From Micromonospora thermarum (GTDB lineage: Bacteria > Actinomycetota > Actinomycetes > Mycobacteriales > Micromonosporaceae): a stretch of DNA of 64,000 nt. The stretch lies in contig NZ_JAATEO010000008.1 of assembly GCF_012034245.1 (NCBI RefSeq), positions 62,001 through 126,000 of the forward strand. The letters run 5' to 3'. This document shows, piece after piece, positions 15,311 through 24,531 of the stretch. How positions within the stretch are numbered: the first letter of the stretch is position 1; each line of letters opens with the position of its first letter. The notes under the pieces are model-generated. The model was not told where the DNA came from and searched no databases. It was given only the letters and a program-made list of their open reading frames with translations. A program made the translations under genes and the position numbers.

Positions 15311-16521
15311 TCGAGGACAAGCTGCGGACGCCCGAGGCCGTCCGGGACGCGGAGCGGTGGACCGCGCACAACTACCACCCGCTGCCGGTGGTGATCTCCT
15401 CCGCCGAGGGCGCCTGGCTGACCGACGTGGACGGCCGCCGCTACCTCGACTGCCTGGCCGGGTACTCGGCGCTCAACTTCGGCCACCGGCACCCCGAGCT
15501 GATCCGTGCCGCGCACGAGCAGCTGGACAAGCTGACGCTGACCAGCCGCGCGTTCATCCACGACCAGTTCGCCGACTTCTGCCGCGAGCTGGCCGAGCTC
15601 TGCGGCAAGGACCTCGTGCTGCCGATGAACACCGGCGCCGAGGCCGTCGAGACCGGCATCAAGGTGGCCCGCAAGTGGGGCTACCAGGTCAAGGGCGTCG
15701 CCCCGGGCCAGGCGAACATCGTGGTGGCCGAGGGCAACTTCCACGGCCGCACCACCACGATCGTCTCCTTCTCCACCGACGAGGACGCGCGCGCGGACTT
15801 CGGGCCGTACACGCCGGGCTTCACCGTTGTCCCCTACGGCGACCTCGACGCGCTGAGCGCCGCCATCGACGAGAACACCGTCGCGGTGCTGCTCGAGCCG
15901 ATCCAGGGCGAGCAGGGCGTGGTCGTACCGCCGGAGGGCTACCTGCCGGGCGTACGCCGGATCTGCACCGAGCGGAACGTGCTGTTCATCGCCGACGAGA
16001 TCCAGTCCGGCCTGGGCCGGACCGGCGCGACCTTCGCGTGCGAGCACGAGGGTGTCGTGCCGGACATGTACCTGCTGGGCAAGGCGCTCGGCGGCGGCAT
16101 CGTCCCGGTGTCGGCCGTCGCGGCGGATGCCGGGATCCTCGGCGTGCTCAAGCCGGGCCAGCACGGCTCCACCTTTGGTGGCAACCCCCTCGCCTGCGCG
16201 GTGGCCACCGAGGTCGTCCGGCTGCTCGCCACCGGCGAGTTCCAGCGCCGCTCCGCCGAGCTGGGCGCCCGGCTGCACGCCGGCCTCCAGGCGCTCGTCG
16301 GCAAGGGTCTGCTCGCCGTCCGGGGCCGGGGCCTCTGGGCCGGCCTGGACATCGACCCGGCGCTGATGAGCGGCCGGGAGGCGTGCGAGCGGCTGATGGA
16401 GCGCGGCGTCCTCGCCAAGGACACCCACGGCTCGACCATCCGCCTCGCCCCGCCGCTGGTCATCACCGAGGAGGAGATCGACCACGCGGTGGCGCAGCTG
16501 GCCGCCGTGCTGGCCGGCTGA
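15307..16521 (+). CDS. rocD: Ornithine--oxo-acid transaminase
   Basis: A class III PLP aminotransferase of 404 aa converting ornithine and 2-oxoglutarate to glutamate-5-semialdehyde and glutamate. The Schiff-base Lys is in LLGKALGGG. Upstream, FIADEIQSGLGRTG supplies the cofactor Asp, and NTGAEAVETGIK binds phosphate. GTG 15307 overlaps the ddaH stop, which makes it the natural coupled start; the ORF continues upstream only as ddaH shadow. The length matches bacterial and eukaryotic OAT. It is followed 15 bp later by a bidirectional hairpin. Confidence 0.93.
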   Translation: MIEDKLRTPEAVRDAERWTAHNYHPLPVVISSAEGAWLTDVDGRRYLDCLAGYSALNFGHRHPELIRAAHEQLDKLTLTSRAFIHDQFADFCRELAELCGKDLVLPMNTGAEAVETGIKVARKWGYQVKGVAPGQANIVVAEGNFHGRTTTIVSFSTDEDARADFGPYTPGFTVVPYGDLDALSAAIDENTVAVLLEPIQGEQGVVVPPEGYLPGVRRICTERNVLFIADEIQSGLGRTGATFACEHEGVVPDMYLLGKALGGGIVPVSAVAADAGILGVLKPGQHGSTFGGNPLACAVATEVVRLLATGEFQRRSAELGARLHAGLQALVGKGLLAVRGRGLWAGLDIDPALMSGREACERLMERGVLAKDTHGSTIRLAPPLVITEEEIDHAVAQLAAVLAG

Positions 16522-16536
16522 TCGCCGTACGCGACG

Positions 16537-16567
16537 AAGGGCGCCGGGAGTGGATCCCGGCGCCCTT
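16537..16567. terminator. Bidirectional terminator between rocD and the FHA gene
   Basis: AAGGGCGCCGGGA and TCCCGGCGCCCTT form a perfect 13-bp stem around GTGGA, between the convergent stops at 16521 and 16581. Confidence 0.85.
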
Positions 16568-16580
16568 CCGCCTTCCCGCC

Positions 16581-17732
16581 TCAGCGGGGCAGGCGCATCG
16601 CCATGGTCGGCGCCTCGGCCATCACCGACGCCGGCGTGTACGGGGCGCCGGCGGGCAGCTCGTCGGGGCGGCCCACCTGGACACCCGGGTAGAGCTCGAC
16701 CATGTCGCCCTCGGCCAGCACCCGCGACTGCTGCGGCTTGAGCGGGATCCGCTCCGCCTCGGTCATCGACCCGCCCGGCCGGATGCCGGAGCCGTTCGTG
16801 CTGACGTCGGTCACGATAATCTCGCCGACGCGCAGCTCCAGCTTCAGGTGGCTGCGGCTGATCCAGCGGCGGGCCTCGTCGTTGAGCCACTGGCCGAGCA
16901 CGATCGCGCCGGCGGCGTCCGGCGCGCGCCCCACCAGCACCGGCTCCTCGTCGGTGAGCACGAAGCGGCGGCGGATCAGGCCGCCGATGCGGACCGCCAG
17001 CACCTCGGAACGGGGCCGCGGGCCGGCGTCGTTCAGGCGGGTGCCGTGCCGCGGGCAGGTCGGCACGCCGCCGCGCAGACTGGGCGGCGGCTGCGTCACC
17101 GGGCTGCGGTCGGTCACCGCCGCCAGGTCGGCGAACGCGCCGCCCCCGCCGCCCTGGCCGAAGAGCGCGCACCCGGGCTCCGGGCACCGCCACTTCCGCG
17201 CCAGCAGCTTGACCCCGGCGGGCGACCGGTCCCCGGCGACCGGGGTGTCACCGCCGCCGACGTGGGCGACGAAGGTGGGCCCGCCCGCACCCGGCACCGG
17301 GGCGACCACCCGGCCCGGCTGGTCGGTCACCCACGGGTAGCGCCCGCGCAGCCCGTCGAAGCGACCGCGGCTGAGCACCGGCAGGCCGAGCAGGTCGGCC
17401 ACCTCCAGCATCCGGTCACCCGGGTTGTCGAGCACCTCGACCAGCCCGTCGTCGGCCCACCGGCGCACCACCATGCGCTCGTTCGAGGTGAGGTCGGCGT
17501 CGGAGAGCAGGGCCCGGTGCACCACCGCGTAGACCGGGACGCTGTCCTCCTCCAGCTCGCGGGAGAGCGCGTCGATCACCATGCCGAGCCGGAGCAGGCT
17601 GGCGGGCCGGCCACCGTCGATGTCCTGGTACCGGATCACCTCCGCCAGGTCGAGCACCGCCCGGACCAGCGAGGGGTCGGTGCAGACCCGGCCCTCGATG
17701 GCGTCCAGCACCTTGCTGATCTCGAATCTCAT
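16581..17732 (-). CDS. FHA domain protein with central zinc-ribbon-like Cys pairs
   Basis: A 383-aa protein. About 160 N-terminal residues are helical with no family I recognise. A Cys-bearing middle follows (KWRCPEPGCALF and VPTCPRHG, possibly a zinc ribbon), then a C-terminal forkhead-associated domain: VLVGRAPDAAGAI, SRSHLKLELR and TDVSTNGSGIRPGG. The R, S, H and N phosphothreonine-contact residues are present. It would bind phosphothreonine proteins, so a Ser/Thr-kinase signalling partner is likely. Its start overlaps the stop of the pterin dehydratase gene (ATGA). Confidence 0.85.
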   Translation of the reverse strand: MRFEISKVLDAIEGRVCTDPSLVRAVLDLAEVIRYQDIDGGRPASLLRLGMVIDALSRELEEDSVPVYAVVHRALLSDADLTSNERMVVRRWADDGLVEVLDNPGDRMLEVADLLGLPVLSRGRFDGLRGRYPWVTDQPGRVVAPVPGAGGPTFVAHVGGGDTPVAGDRSPAGVKLLARKWRCPEPGCALFGQGGGGGAFADLAAVTDRSPVTQPPPSLRGGVPTCPRHGTRLNDAGPRPRSEVLAVRIGGLIRRRFVLTDEEPVLVGRAPDAAGAIVLGQWLNDEARRWISRSHLKLELRVGEIIVTDVSTNGSGIRPGGSMTEAERIPLKPQQSRVLAEGDMVELYPGVQVGRPDELPAGAPYTPASVMAEAPTMAMRLPR

Positions 17733-18022
17733 CGGACCTCCTCCACGATCCCGTCGATCCGCCGCGCGAGGTCCAGGTCACGGTGGGTGACGCAGCCGAC
17801 CGAATGGGTGACGCAGCGGAAGGTCACCGTCCGCCAACGGATGTCGATGTCGGGGTGGTGGTCGAGATCCTCGGCCACCACGGCCACCCGGTCCACCAGC
17901 GTGATGGCGTCCGGGAAAGTGGCCAGCTCCACGGTGCGGGTGATCCCGGCCTGGTCACCGGACCAGTCGGGCAGCCCGCTCAGCTCGTCTCGCACCGCCT
18001 CCGCGGTGAGCGCGTCTGCCAT
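17729..18022 (-). CDS. 4a-hydroxytetrahydrobiopterin dehydratase (PCD/DCoH family)
   Basis: A 97-aa single-domain pterin-4a-carbinolamine dehydratase. The active-site motif HHPDIDIRW, with downstream VTHSVGCVTHRDLDLARRID, provides the conserved His residues. The family dehydrates 4a-hydroxytetrahydropterin; in bacteria lacking phenylalanine hydroxylase it often has a molybdopterin-related or unknown role. Length is normal. It overlaps the FHA gene by 4 bp, so the two are coexpressed although no functional link is known. Confidence 0.9.
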   Translation of the reverse strand: MADALTAEAVRDELSGLPDWSGDQAGITRTVELATFPDAITLVDRVAVVAEDLDHHPDIDIRWRTVTFRCVTHSVGCVTHRDLDLARRIDGIVEEVR

Positions 18023-18132
18023 GGGGAGACCCTACCCGTGCGACCTGCGACGACGCCGACCAGCAACGTCGGGGTGCCCACCGGCCGACAGCGGGCGGGG
18101 GGTGGCACACCGCCACCCCCACCGCCCCGGGC

Positions 18133-19182
18133 TCAGCGGGCGCGGAGCGGACGACCCACCTCGTGCAGGTGCGCCAACGCCTGCCGGTACGACTCGACCA
18201 GGCCCACCTCGGCGTACGGGACGCCGCGCTCAGCGCAGTACGCCCGCACGATCGGCCGGGCCCGCCGCAGGTTCCCCCGGGGCATGTTCGGGAACAGGTG
18301 GTGCTCGATCTGGTAGTTCAGCCCGCCCAGCGCGACGTCGACGACCCGCCCGCCCCGCACGTTGCGCGACGTGAGCACCTGTTTGCGCAGGAAGTCCAGG
18401 TCGTCGGCGGCGGTCGGCATCGGCATGCCCTTGTGGTTGGGCGCGAACGAGCAGCCCATGTACAGCCCCCACAGCCCCTGATGGACAGCGGCGAAGACCA
18501 GCGCCTTCACCGGCGACATCACCAGCAGCAGGCCGCCGGCGTAGAGCACGGTGTGCGCCGCCAGCAGCAGCGCCTCGACGCCGCGGTGGCGCATCGGGGT
18601 GCGGAACCCGCCGCCGGGTTCCCGGCCCACCACCGCGCGCCCGCTCGCCACGTGCAGGCTCAGCCCCTCCAGCAGCAGCATCGGGAAGAACAGCCAGGCC
18701 TGCCGGCGGGCCAGCCAACGGGCCACACCCCGGGTCGCCCGGCCCTGCTCGGCGCTCCAGACCAGCGCGCCCGCCCCGACGTCCGGGTCCTCGTCGGTGT
18801 GGTTGGGGTTGGCGTGGTGCCGGTTGTGCTTGTCCACCCACCAGCCGTAGCTGATCCCCACCGCGAGGTTGCCGGCGAGCAGGCCTACCAGCTCGCTGGG
18901 CCCACGCCGCCGGAACATCTGCCGGTGCCCGGCGTCGTGCCCGAGGAAGGCCAGCTGGGTGCTGGCCACCGCCAGCAGCACGGCGACCGCCACCTGGGCC
19001 CAGGAGTCGCCGACCAGCACGACCACGGCCCAGGCGACGGCGAAGAACCCGGCGGTCAGGGCGATCCGGAGGGCGTACCGGCCCGGACGACGCTCCAGCA
19101 GGCCCGCGTCCCGGATCCGTCGGGACAACTCGGCGTAGTCACTGCCCCGCCGTACCGGTGGATCCGCCACGAGTTCACGCAT
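18133..19182 (-). CDS. Membrane fatty acid desaturase
   Basis: A 349-aa integral-membrane di-iron desaturase. The three histidine boxes are HDAGH, HNRHH and QIEHH; the QIEHH form and the NPNHTDEDPDV loop are typical of actinobacterial acyl-lipid/acyl-CoA desaturases (Des/DesA3-like and delta-6-like). Hydrophobic pairs separate the boxes. ATG 19182 (MRELVADPP) is preferred; the ORF can extend to 19239 with a His/Arg-rich stretch that is not conserved-looking. It likely adjusts membrane fluidity. Confidence 0.9.
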   Translation of the reverse strand: MRELVADPPVRRGSDYAELSRRIRDAGLLERRPGRYALRIALTAGFFAVAWAVVVLVGDSWAQVAVAVLLAVASTQLAFLGHDAGHRQMFRRRGPSELVGLLAGNLAVGISYGWWVDKHNRHHANPNHTDEDPDVGAGALVWSAEQGRATRGVARWLARRQAWLFFPMLLLEGLSLHVASGRAVVGREPGGGFRTPMRHRGVEALLLAAHTVLYAGGLLLVMSPVKALVFAAVHQGLWGLYMGCSFAPNHKGMPMPTAADDLDFLRKQVLTSRNVRGGRVVDVALGGLNYQIEHHLFPNMPRGNLRRARPIVRAYCAERGVPYAEVGLVESYRQALAHLHEVGRPLRAR

Positions 19183-19340
19183 GATGCCCCGCCCCCTGCC
19201 TCGGTCGCGATCGTGCCGGCTGGCCCGACCCCCCATCACCGAGTTTCACGGGAAAGGATGCGCTAGGTAATCCTGCGCACCCCCGGATCCGCGGTAGGGC
19301 GCGCCCTACGGTACCCCCCGAACACGCGCTGTGACGACCG

Positions 19341-22300
19341 TCAGCTCATCCGGCCCACTACGGCCCGGAGCCGGGCCAGGTCCCGGCGCCGCCGCTCGTA
19401 CGTGGCGGCCAGGCCGATCAGCGCGAACCCACCGGCGGCGAGGAAGATCCACCGAGGCAGGAGGTCCCAGGTACGGGCCAGCTCGTGCAGCGCCAGCGGG
19501 GTGAGGGTCAGCGCGCCGAGGACGGCCGGCGCCTGCCAGCGCCGGGTTGCTCCGAGCAGCACCGCCGTGAGCGCGGCGAGCCCGAGCAGGAGCCGCCGGC
19601 CCGGCTGCGGGTCCGGCGCGACCAGCACCGACGCGAGGCTCGGCAGCAGCCCGGCGGCGAGGCCGGGCCCGAGCGCCTGCCAGCTGGTCAACCCCGGCCG
19701 GCTACGCAGTGCCACCGCGCCCGCCACGAGGGCCAGCGCCGCCGCCGGCAGCGTGTACGCCTCGAGTACCGCCACGTCGCCGGCGGCCAGGAGCAGCCAG
19801 GTGCCGACCAGTTCGCTGCCCCCGGCGACGGCGGCGAACGCCCAGCGCCGCGCGTACGGCTCGCCCCGGCGCAGCAGGCGCAGCCCGACGGCGACGCCCC
19901 AGAGCACGCAGACGGCGGCGGCGTGCCGCAGCGAGCCCGCGGCGAGCAGGAACGCCACCAGCGCCACTCCCTGCGCGGCGGCGTCCAGCACCCGCCCGGC
20001 GGCGCCCAGCACGGCGGCGACGGCGAGGGTGAGCACCGCGACGGCGAGCACCGTGAACGCTGCCGCCCGCAGCGGCAGCCCGCCGGCCAGCGGCGCCGTG
20101 ACGGCGAAGGCGGTCGCCGCCCCGACCGCCGCGAGCCGGGCGACCAGCCGTGCTACGGCCTGCCGGCCGGTCACCCCGACCACGGTGGCGGTCACCACCA
20201 AAGCCCCGAGGCCGGTGAGCGTCCCCGCCCGGGTGGCGAGCAGCCCCAGCAGACCCGAACCGGTGAACACCAGCCCGAGCGGCAGCGCCACCGGGGCGAG
20301 CAGCGGACGCGGTGCGGCCAGGGCCGCGACCAGGAGGGCGGCGATCCCGAGCAGCATGGTGGCGCCGGGCAGCACCGGCCAGGGCGCGCCCGCCGCCATG
20401 AGCAGCACCGGAACCGCCGACGTGAGGAACGGCACCGTCCCCGGCACGGCGCGCCACCGTGCACCCGTCCCGCCGAGCGGGTCGGGCTCGGCCCGGGATG
20501 CGGCAGGTCGTGGCATCCCGGCCTCCGGCGGGTCACCTGGGTCCGCCTCGCCGCGTTCGGGGTCGACCGGTCGATCCGGGACGCCCGAAAGCCGCCCGGC
20601 CACGACGGCCACGCCGGCCGCCAGCACCAGCAACGCCAGGCCCGCCGGCACGACGCCCGGCGCCGGCTCGACCTCCGGCACACCCGACCAGACGGCGACG
20701 GGGCCGTACGGGGCGATCAGCGCGGTGAGCACCACCGGCAGGAGGACCGCCACGCCCACCGCCGACAGGCCGGCACCGGCCACGCGCAGAGCCCTGCCGC
20801 CACCGGCCGCGACGAGCCCGACCACGGCGGACAGGGCCGCCAGGGCGGCGTACAGGGCCACCGGTTCGTCGCCCGCCACGGCCAGCGGCGCCAGGCCGAT
20901 CGGCGGCAGTGCCACGGCGAGCGCGGTCGAGGCGTACCGCTGGAGGTCCGGCCAGTGTCGACGGACCGCCAGCAGGGCCGCCGGCAGCAGCGCGGCGGCG
21001 GCGAGCGCCGCCCGGGCCTGCCACCAGGGCGGCGCACCGCCGGCGAACCCGGCGAGGGTGGCGCCCGCCGGCGTGGCGAGCAGGGCGCAGGCGAGGCCGG
21101 CACCGCCGACCCCGCGTTGCGCGACCCCGCCCCGCCGCCCGAGGACGGCGACCACGAGCCCGACGACTCCGGTCACCGCGAGTGCGGCCCCGGCGCCGCC
21201 GGGGGCGGCCAGCCCGACGAGCAGGGCGTGCGCGAGCAGGGTGGCCCCGGCCACGGCGGAGGTGAGCACCAGGGTCTGTGTCGACGGTCCGGCGCGGCCG
21301 GGCTGTGACGTCGACACAGACCCTGGCCCCGGGCGCGCGTCGCGGCGGCCGACGGCGGCCACGAGCAGGCCCACCGCCGCCGCCAGGTCCAGCGCCACCA
21401 CGGCCGGCCACGGGGTGGCCCACGCGGCCGGCGCGGCGAGCACGGTCACCGCTGTCCCGACCGCCGCCAGCGGAAGCCGGGCGGGGCGGGGCAGCAACAG
21501 GCCGATCGCGATCACAATCACCGCCGTCGCGACCGGCAACTGCCAGCCCCAGGCGAGGTCCGGCCCCGGCCCGGCACCCCGCCACGGCGGGAGGGAGCGG
21601 ACCACCGCACCGCCGGCCAGCCCCGCCACCGCCACCCCGGCGACCTGTGCCAACCCGCCGGCCACCACCAGCGCCCCGACGCGGGGCCCGGCACGCCACC
21701 CGGCCGGCACCAGCCGGACGCCCCCGGCGAGGGCCACCACGACCAGCGCCGACAGCACCAGCAGCAGGCTCTCCCGCAGCTCGGCGGCGGGCCGCAGTAG
21801 CGCGGCCGCCAGCACCGGCACCAGCAGGCCCGTCGCGACCAGCCGGAACACCCGCCCGCCGGCCAGTACGGCCGCCGCCACCACGGTCACCGCCACCAGC
21901 AGCAGCGGGAACCCGGCCAGCAGCGGCGTCCCGGCGAACCGCCCGACCGCCAGCGGCACCAGCGCACAGCCGGCGGCGAGGACCAGGGCGGTGGCGTACC
22001 CCAGCCAGGCCAGGATCCGCCCGGCCAGGACGGCCGGCCCCCCACCGGCCGCCGCAGACCCCCCGGCGGCCGGTGCCGCACCCCCCTCCGCTGCCGGCGT
22101 CGCCCCGGCTGTCGCCGTGGCCGGACCGTCCGACACCCCCGTGGCCGGACCGTCCGACACCCCCGTGGCCGATCCGGGCGGCACCGCTGTGGCGTCCGGC
22201 GCTCCAGCCCCGGCGACCCCCGGTCTGGTCAGCGCGGTCACCACCAGCAGGTCCACGACGGCCACGCCGACCAGCACCACCGCCCAGCCGCCCGCCGACG

Positions 22301-23072
22301 GCCGGTGCTCCGCCGCGAACAGCGGCAGCACCGGCTGCACGGTCAGCAGGGCCGCGAACCACGGCACGGTCAACCGGCTGAGCCGGGCGTATCCCGCGGC
22401 GATCGCCGCGCCGGCCCCCCCGACCAGCGCGGCGTACCGGGTGCCCGGCCAGCCGGCCACCCCGCCCAGGTCCACCGTCCAGGCGGCGTACCCGTCGAGG
22501 AGCACCAGCAGCAATCCCACCGCGGCGATCGTCTCCGCGGTCCCCCGAAGCCCGCGCCGCACCGCCACCAGCGGCACGGCGAGGGCCAGCGCGGTGAACG
22601 CCGCCAGGATCAGCGCCCGACCCGCGACGCCGACCGTCGCCCACGCCACGGCCGTGAAGACGACCGCCGCGGTGCCCAGCAGCAGTCCACCCAGGACGAA
22701 GAGCAGGCCCTGCACCGTCCGGGTGGACGCCTCCGCGCCGCCGGGCCGCGGCAGCGCGCCGGCGGGCGGCGTCGCCGGCACACCGGGCCGGCCCGCCGGC
22801 GCCACCGGACGCGCCGCCGCCGGCACCGGGAACTCCGCCCGGATCGCGGCGGCCAGCTCCGTGCGGCGCCGCCGGGCCGTACCGAGACGGTCCGTGACCT
22901 CCTCGTACGCCCGGCGCGCCCGCTCGACCTCCACGCCGAGTGCCGCGATCTCCCGGTCGAGCCGGATCACCTCGGCCGCCGGCGGGTACGGCGGGCGGCC
23001 GCATCCGGAGCAGCCGGCGCCGAGGTCGGCCGGCGCACCGCAGGCGGGGCAGGGGTAGGCGGTGGTCTCCAC
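19341..23072 (-). CDS. Very large multi-pass membrane protein with zinc-ribbon start (SCO7613 C-terminal domain family)
   Basis: About 1243 aa. An N-terminal zinc ribbon (CPACGAP...CSGCGRPPY) and a coiled coil (IRLDREIAALGVEVERARRAYEEV, about residues 35-80) precede more than 30 Ala/Val/Leu-rich transmembrane helices. The architecture matches the SCO7613 C-terminal domain membrane proteins of actinomycetes, whose function is unknown. Start GTG 23072 follows AGGATGG. The coding sequence contains two structured DNA insertions in extramembrane loops: a 24-bp tandem duplication (22117-22164) and a perfect 18-bp inverted repeat (21269-21326). It stands alone between the desaturase and cutA genes. 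Confidence 0.8.
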   Translation of the reverse strand: METTAYPCPACGAPADLGAGCSGCGRPPYPPAAEVIRLDREIAALGVEVERARRAYEEVTDRLGTARRRRTELAAAIRAEFPVPAAARPVAPAGRPGVPATPPAGALPRPGGAEASTRTVQGLLFVLGGLLLGTAAVVFTAVAWATVGVAGRALILAAFTALALAVPLVAVRRGLRGTAETIAAVGLLLVLLDGYAAWTVDLGGVAGWPGTRYAALVGGAGAAIAAGYARLSRLTVPWFAALLTVQPVLPLFAAEHRPSAGGWAVVLVGVAVVDLLVVTALTRPGVAGAGAPDATAVPPGSATGVSDGPATGVSDGPATATAGATPAAEGGAAPAAGGSAAAGGGPAVLAGRILAWLGYATALVLAAGCALVPLAVGRFAGTPLLAGFPLLLVAVTVVAAAVLAGGRVFRLVATGLLVPVLAAALLRPAAELRESLLLVLSALVVVALAGGVRLVPAGWRAGPRVGALVVAGGLAQVAGVAVAGLAGGAVVRSLPPWRGAGPGPDLAWGWQLPVATAVIVIAIGLLLPRPARLPLAAVGTAVTVLAAPAAWATPWPAVVALDLAAAVGLLVAAVGRRDARPGPGSVSTSQPGRAGPSTQTLVLTSAVAGATLLAHALLVGLAAPGGAGAALAVTGVVGLVVAVLGRRGGVAQRGVGGAGLACALLATPAGATLAGFAGGAPPWWQARAALAAAALLPAALLAVRRHWPDLQRYASTALAVALPPIGLAPLAVAGDEPVALYAALAALSAVVGLVAAGGGRALRVAGAGLSAVGVAVLLPVVLTALIAPYGPVAVWSGVPEVEPAPGVVPAGLALLVLAAGVAVVAGRLSGVPDRPVDPERGEADPGDPPEAGMPRPAASRAEPDPLGGTGARWRAVPGTVPFLTSAVPVLLMAAGAPWPVLPGATMLLGIAALLVAALAAPRPLLAPVALPLGLVFTGSGLLGLLATRAGTLTGLGALVVTATVVGVTGRQAVARLVARLAAVGAATAFAVTAPLAGGLPLRAAAFTVLAVAVLTLAVAAVLGAAGRVLDAAAQGVALVAFLLAAGSLRHAAAVCVLWGVAVGLRLLRRGEPYARRWAFAAVAGGSELVGTWLLLAAGDVAVLEAYTLPAAALALVAGAVALRSRPGLTSWQALGPGLAAGLLPSLASVLVAPDPQPGRRLLLGLAALTAVLLGATRRWQAPAVLGALTLTPLALHELARTWDLLPRWIFLAAGGFALIGLAATYERRRRDLARLRAVVGRMS
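21269..21326. repeat. Perfect 18-bp inverted repeat inside the giant membrane protein gene
   Basis: Arms 21269-21286 and 21309-21326 (CCAGGGTCTGTGTCGACG and its exact complement) flank 22 bp. It encodes a hydrophilic loop (SVSTSQPGRAGPSTQTLV) between membrane helices. A palindrome this long is unusual in a coding region and looks like an in-frame insertion. Confidence 0.8.
22117..22164. repeat. 24-bp tandem duplication
   Basis: Two identical 24-bp units (22117-22140 and 22141-22164) encode GVSDGPAT twice, followed by a partial third unit. It is in frame within a loop of the membrane protein and probably length-variable between strains. Confidence 0.85.
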
Positions 23073-23184
23073 GCGGCCATCCTCGACAACCGGGGATCGT
23101 CCCACCAGAGTGCGCGTACCTAGGCACCCGGCCTCGGGCGACGGTGCTCCGCAGCCGCGGGATCGTCCGGCCGGCCGGCGCCGG

Positions 23185-23505
23185 TCAGGGGCGGGTGTGT
23201 TCGTACACCCAGGCGGCGTAGTCGGGGTTGCCGCTCTCCACCCGGGTCACCAGGATCTCCGGCACCTCGTACGGGTGGCTGGCCCGGATCTGCTCCACCA
23301 GCGCGGCGGCCCGGTCGGGGGCGGTCTTGAACTGCACGGACCACTCGGTGCTGGTCTCCACGCCCTGCTGCCACCAGTAGGTGCTGTCCACCTGGCCCCC
23401 CACCTGGGCACACGCTGCCAGGCGACCGGCCACCGCGGCAGCCGCGATAACGTCCGCGACGGCGCGCGCATCCACCACCGTCGTCACCACGCAGATCTGA
23501 TCCAC
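23185..23505 (-). CDS. cutA: Divalent-cation tolerance protein CutA
   Basis: A 106-aa trimeric CutA1 protein: VVTTVVDARAVADVIA at the N-terminus, LAACAQVGG...STYWWQ in the middle and SHPYEVPEILV near the end are the conserved blocks. The Cys, His and Glu residues bind divalent metals in homologues, and the physiological role is unclear. It starts 9 bp after the acyltransferase stop, so it is the last gene of a patatin-acyltransferase-cutA unit. Confidence 0.93.
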   Translation of the reverse strand: MDQICVVTTVVDARAVADVIAAAAVAGRLAACAQVGGQVDSTYWWQQGVETSTEWSVQFKTAPDRAAALVEQIRASHPYEVPEILVTRVESGNPDYAAWVYEHTRP

Positions 23506-23514
23506 GACCGCACC

Positions 23515-24531
23515 CTACGCGGGACCGTCCCGGTTGGCGGAGATCCAGGCGTCGATCCGGGCCCACCAGTCGAAGAGCCAGTCGATGCGTTCCTGCCGGC
23601 CAACCGGCACCTCCTCGGGGGGCACGGACCAGAAACGCATCACGATCCGCTTGTCCATCGGCAGCTCACGCCACACGTCGGTGACGGTGAGCATCCGGTC
23701 CAGCCCGGTGTGCGCCACGAAGATGACGCCGGCGTCGGGGGCGGCGTCCAGCGCGGCGAGCAGACCGCCGGGTTGCGGGGCGAGGACGTGCTGCATCCGC
23801 TCCGCGCGCAGCGCCATCCGCTCCAGGCCCAGTGAGCGCAGCCGGGCGATGGCCCGGAGGCGGCGGCGCGGGGTGAAGTTGCCACCCTCCGGGAAGATCA
23901 CGAACGCGTCGTCGTCGTCCAGGCCGGTCGCCAGGTGGCCGATCTGTTCCGTCACCGGGCCACGGCTGTCGGGGCCGGGCGCGAGGAAACGGTTCGGCAG
24001 CCGGTTGAGCAGCACGTCGATCGCCGGGTCCCACTGGAGGCTGTCCTTGAGGACGATCCGCGGCTCCCGCCGGAACCAGTTGACCAGGGCGTGGATCAGG
24101 ATGAACGAGTCGCCCGGACCGGCGTGCCGGCACAGCACGAGTTCCGGCCGGCCGGGGAGCGCCGTGTCCGGGTCGGTGCCGACCACGTCGATGGTGAGCC
24201 GCAGCGTCCACCGGGCCTGCCAGAACAGCACCCGCAGGAACCAGCCGGCGAGCTGGTAGTGCGCCCGCTGGAAGGCCGGGGACCGGACCTGCCAGCCGAA
24301 GCCGGAGGCCACCCAGAGTATGAAGAGCGCGAGGAGCGCCGCCGCGTCCCAGACCAGGTAGACGGCGCCCACCCAGAGCACCCGCAGGGGCCGCAGCCGG
24401 CCCGGGACGAGCGGCGAGGCGGCCAGGGCGAGCAGGGCCCACGCCGGGACCGTGGTCACCACCGTGATGGCGAGCAGCACGACGCCGGGGGCGAGGAGCA
24501 GCCGGCGGACCCACCGTGGCGGTAGCGGCAT
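23515..24531 (-). CDS. 1-acyl-sn-glycerol-3-phosphate acyltransferase-like (PlsC) protein
   Basis: A 338-aa acyltransferase. Three hydrophobic N-terminal segments precede the PlsC domain. The HX4D catalytic box is RHAGPGD and the acceptor-binding block is VIFPEGGNFTPRRR. The C-terminal part contains the PEE and WxxRID-like sequence of a subgroup of larger actinobacterial lysophospholipid acyltransferases. ATG 24531 overlaps the TGA of the upstream patatin gene. A phospholipase and an acyltransferase being cotranscribed suggests lipid remodelling (deacylation and reacylation), which is inference. Confidence 0.88.
   Translation of the reverse strand: MPLPPRWVRRLLLAPGVVLLAITVVTTVPAWALLALAASPLVPGRLRPLRVLWVGAVYLVWDAAALLALFILWVASGFGWQVRSPAFQRAHYQLAGWFLRVLFWQARWTLRLTIDVVGTDPDTALPGRPELVLCRHAGPGDSFILIHALVNWFRREPRIVLKDSLQWDPAIDVLLNRLPNRFLAPGPDSRGPVTEQIGHLATGLDDDDAFVIFPEGGNFTPRRRLRAIARLRSLGLERMALRAERMQHVLAPQPGGLLAALDAAPDAGVIFVAHTGLDRMLTVTDVWRELPMDKRIVMRFWSVPPEEVPVGRQERIDWLFDWWARIDAWISANRDGPA

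Noticed and set aside
14489-16521. ddaH-rocD considered as part of a secondary-metabolite cluster
   Set aside because: Both are catabolic enzymes, and no biosynthetic core gene lies nearby.
19402-23058. A 1218-codon plus-strand open frame antisense to the giant membrane protein
   Set aside because: Its translation is Ala/Pro/Arg/Thr-rich with no motifs. Long shadow frames are expected at this GC content, and the minus-strand product has clear membrane helices and a zinc ribbon.
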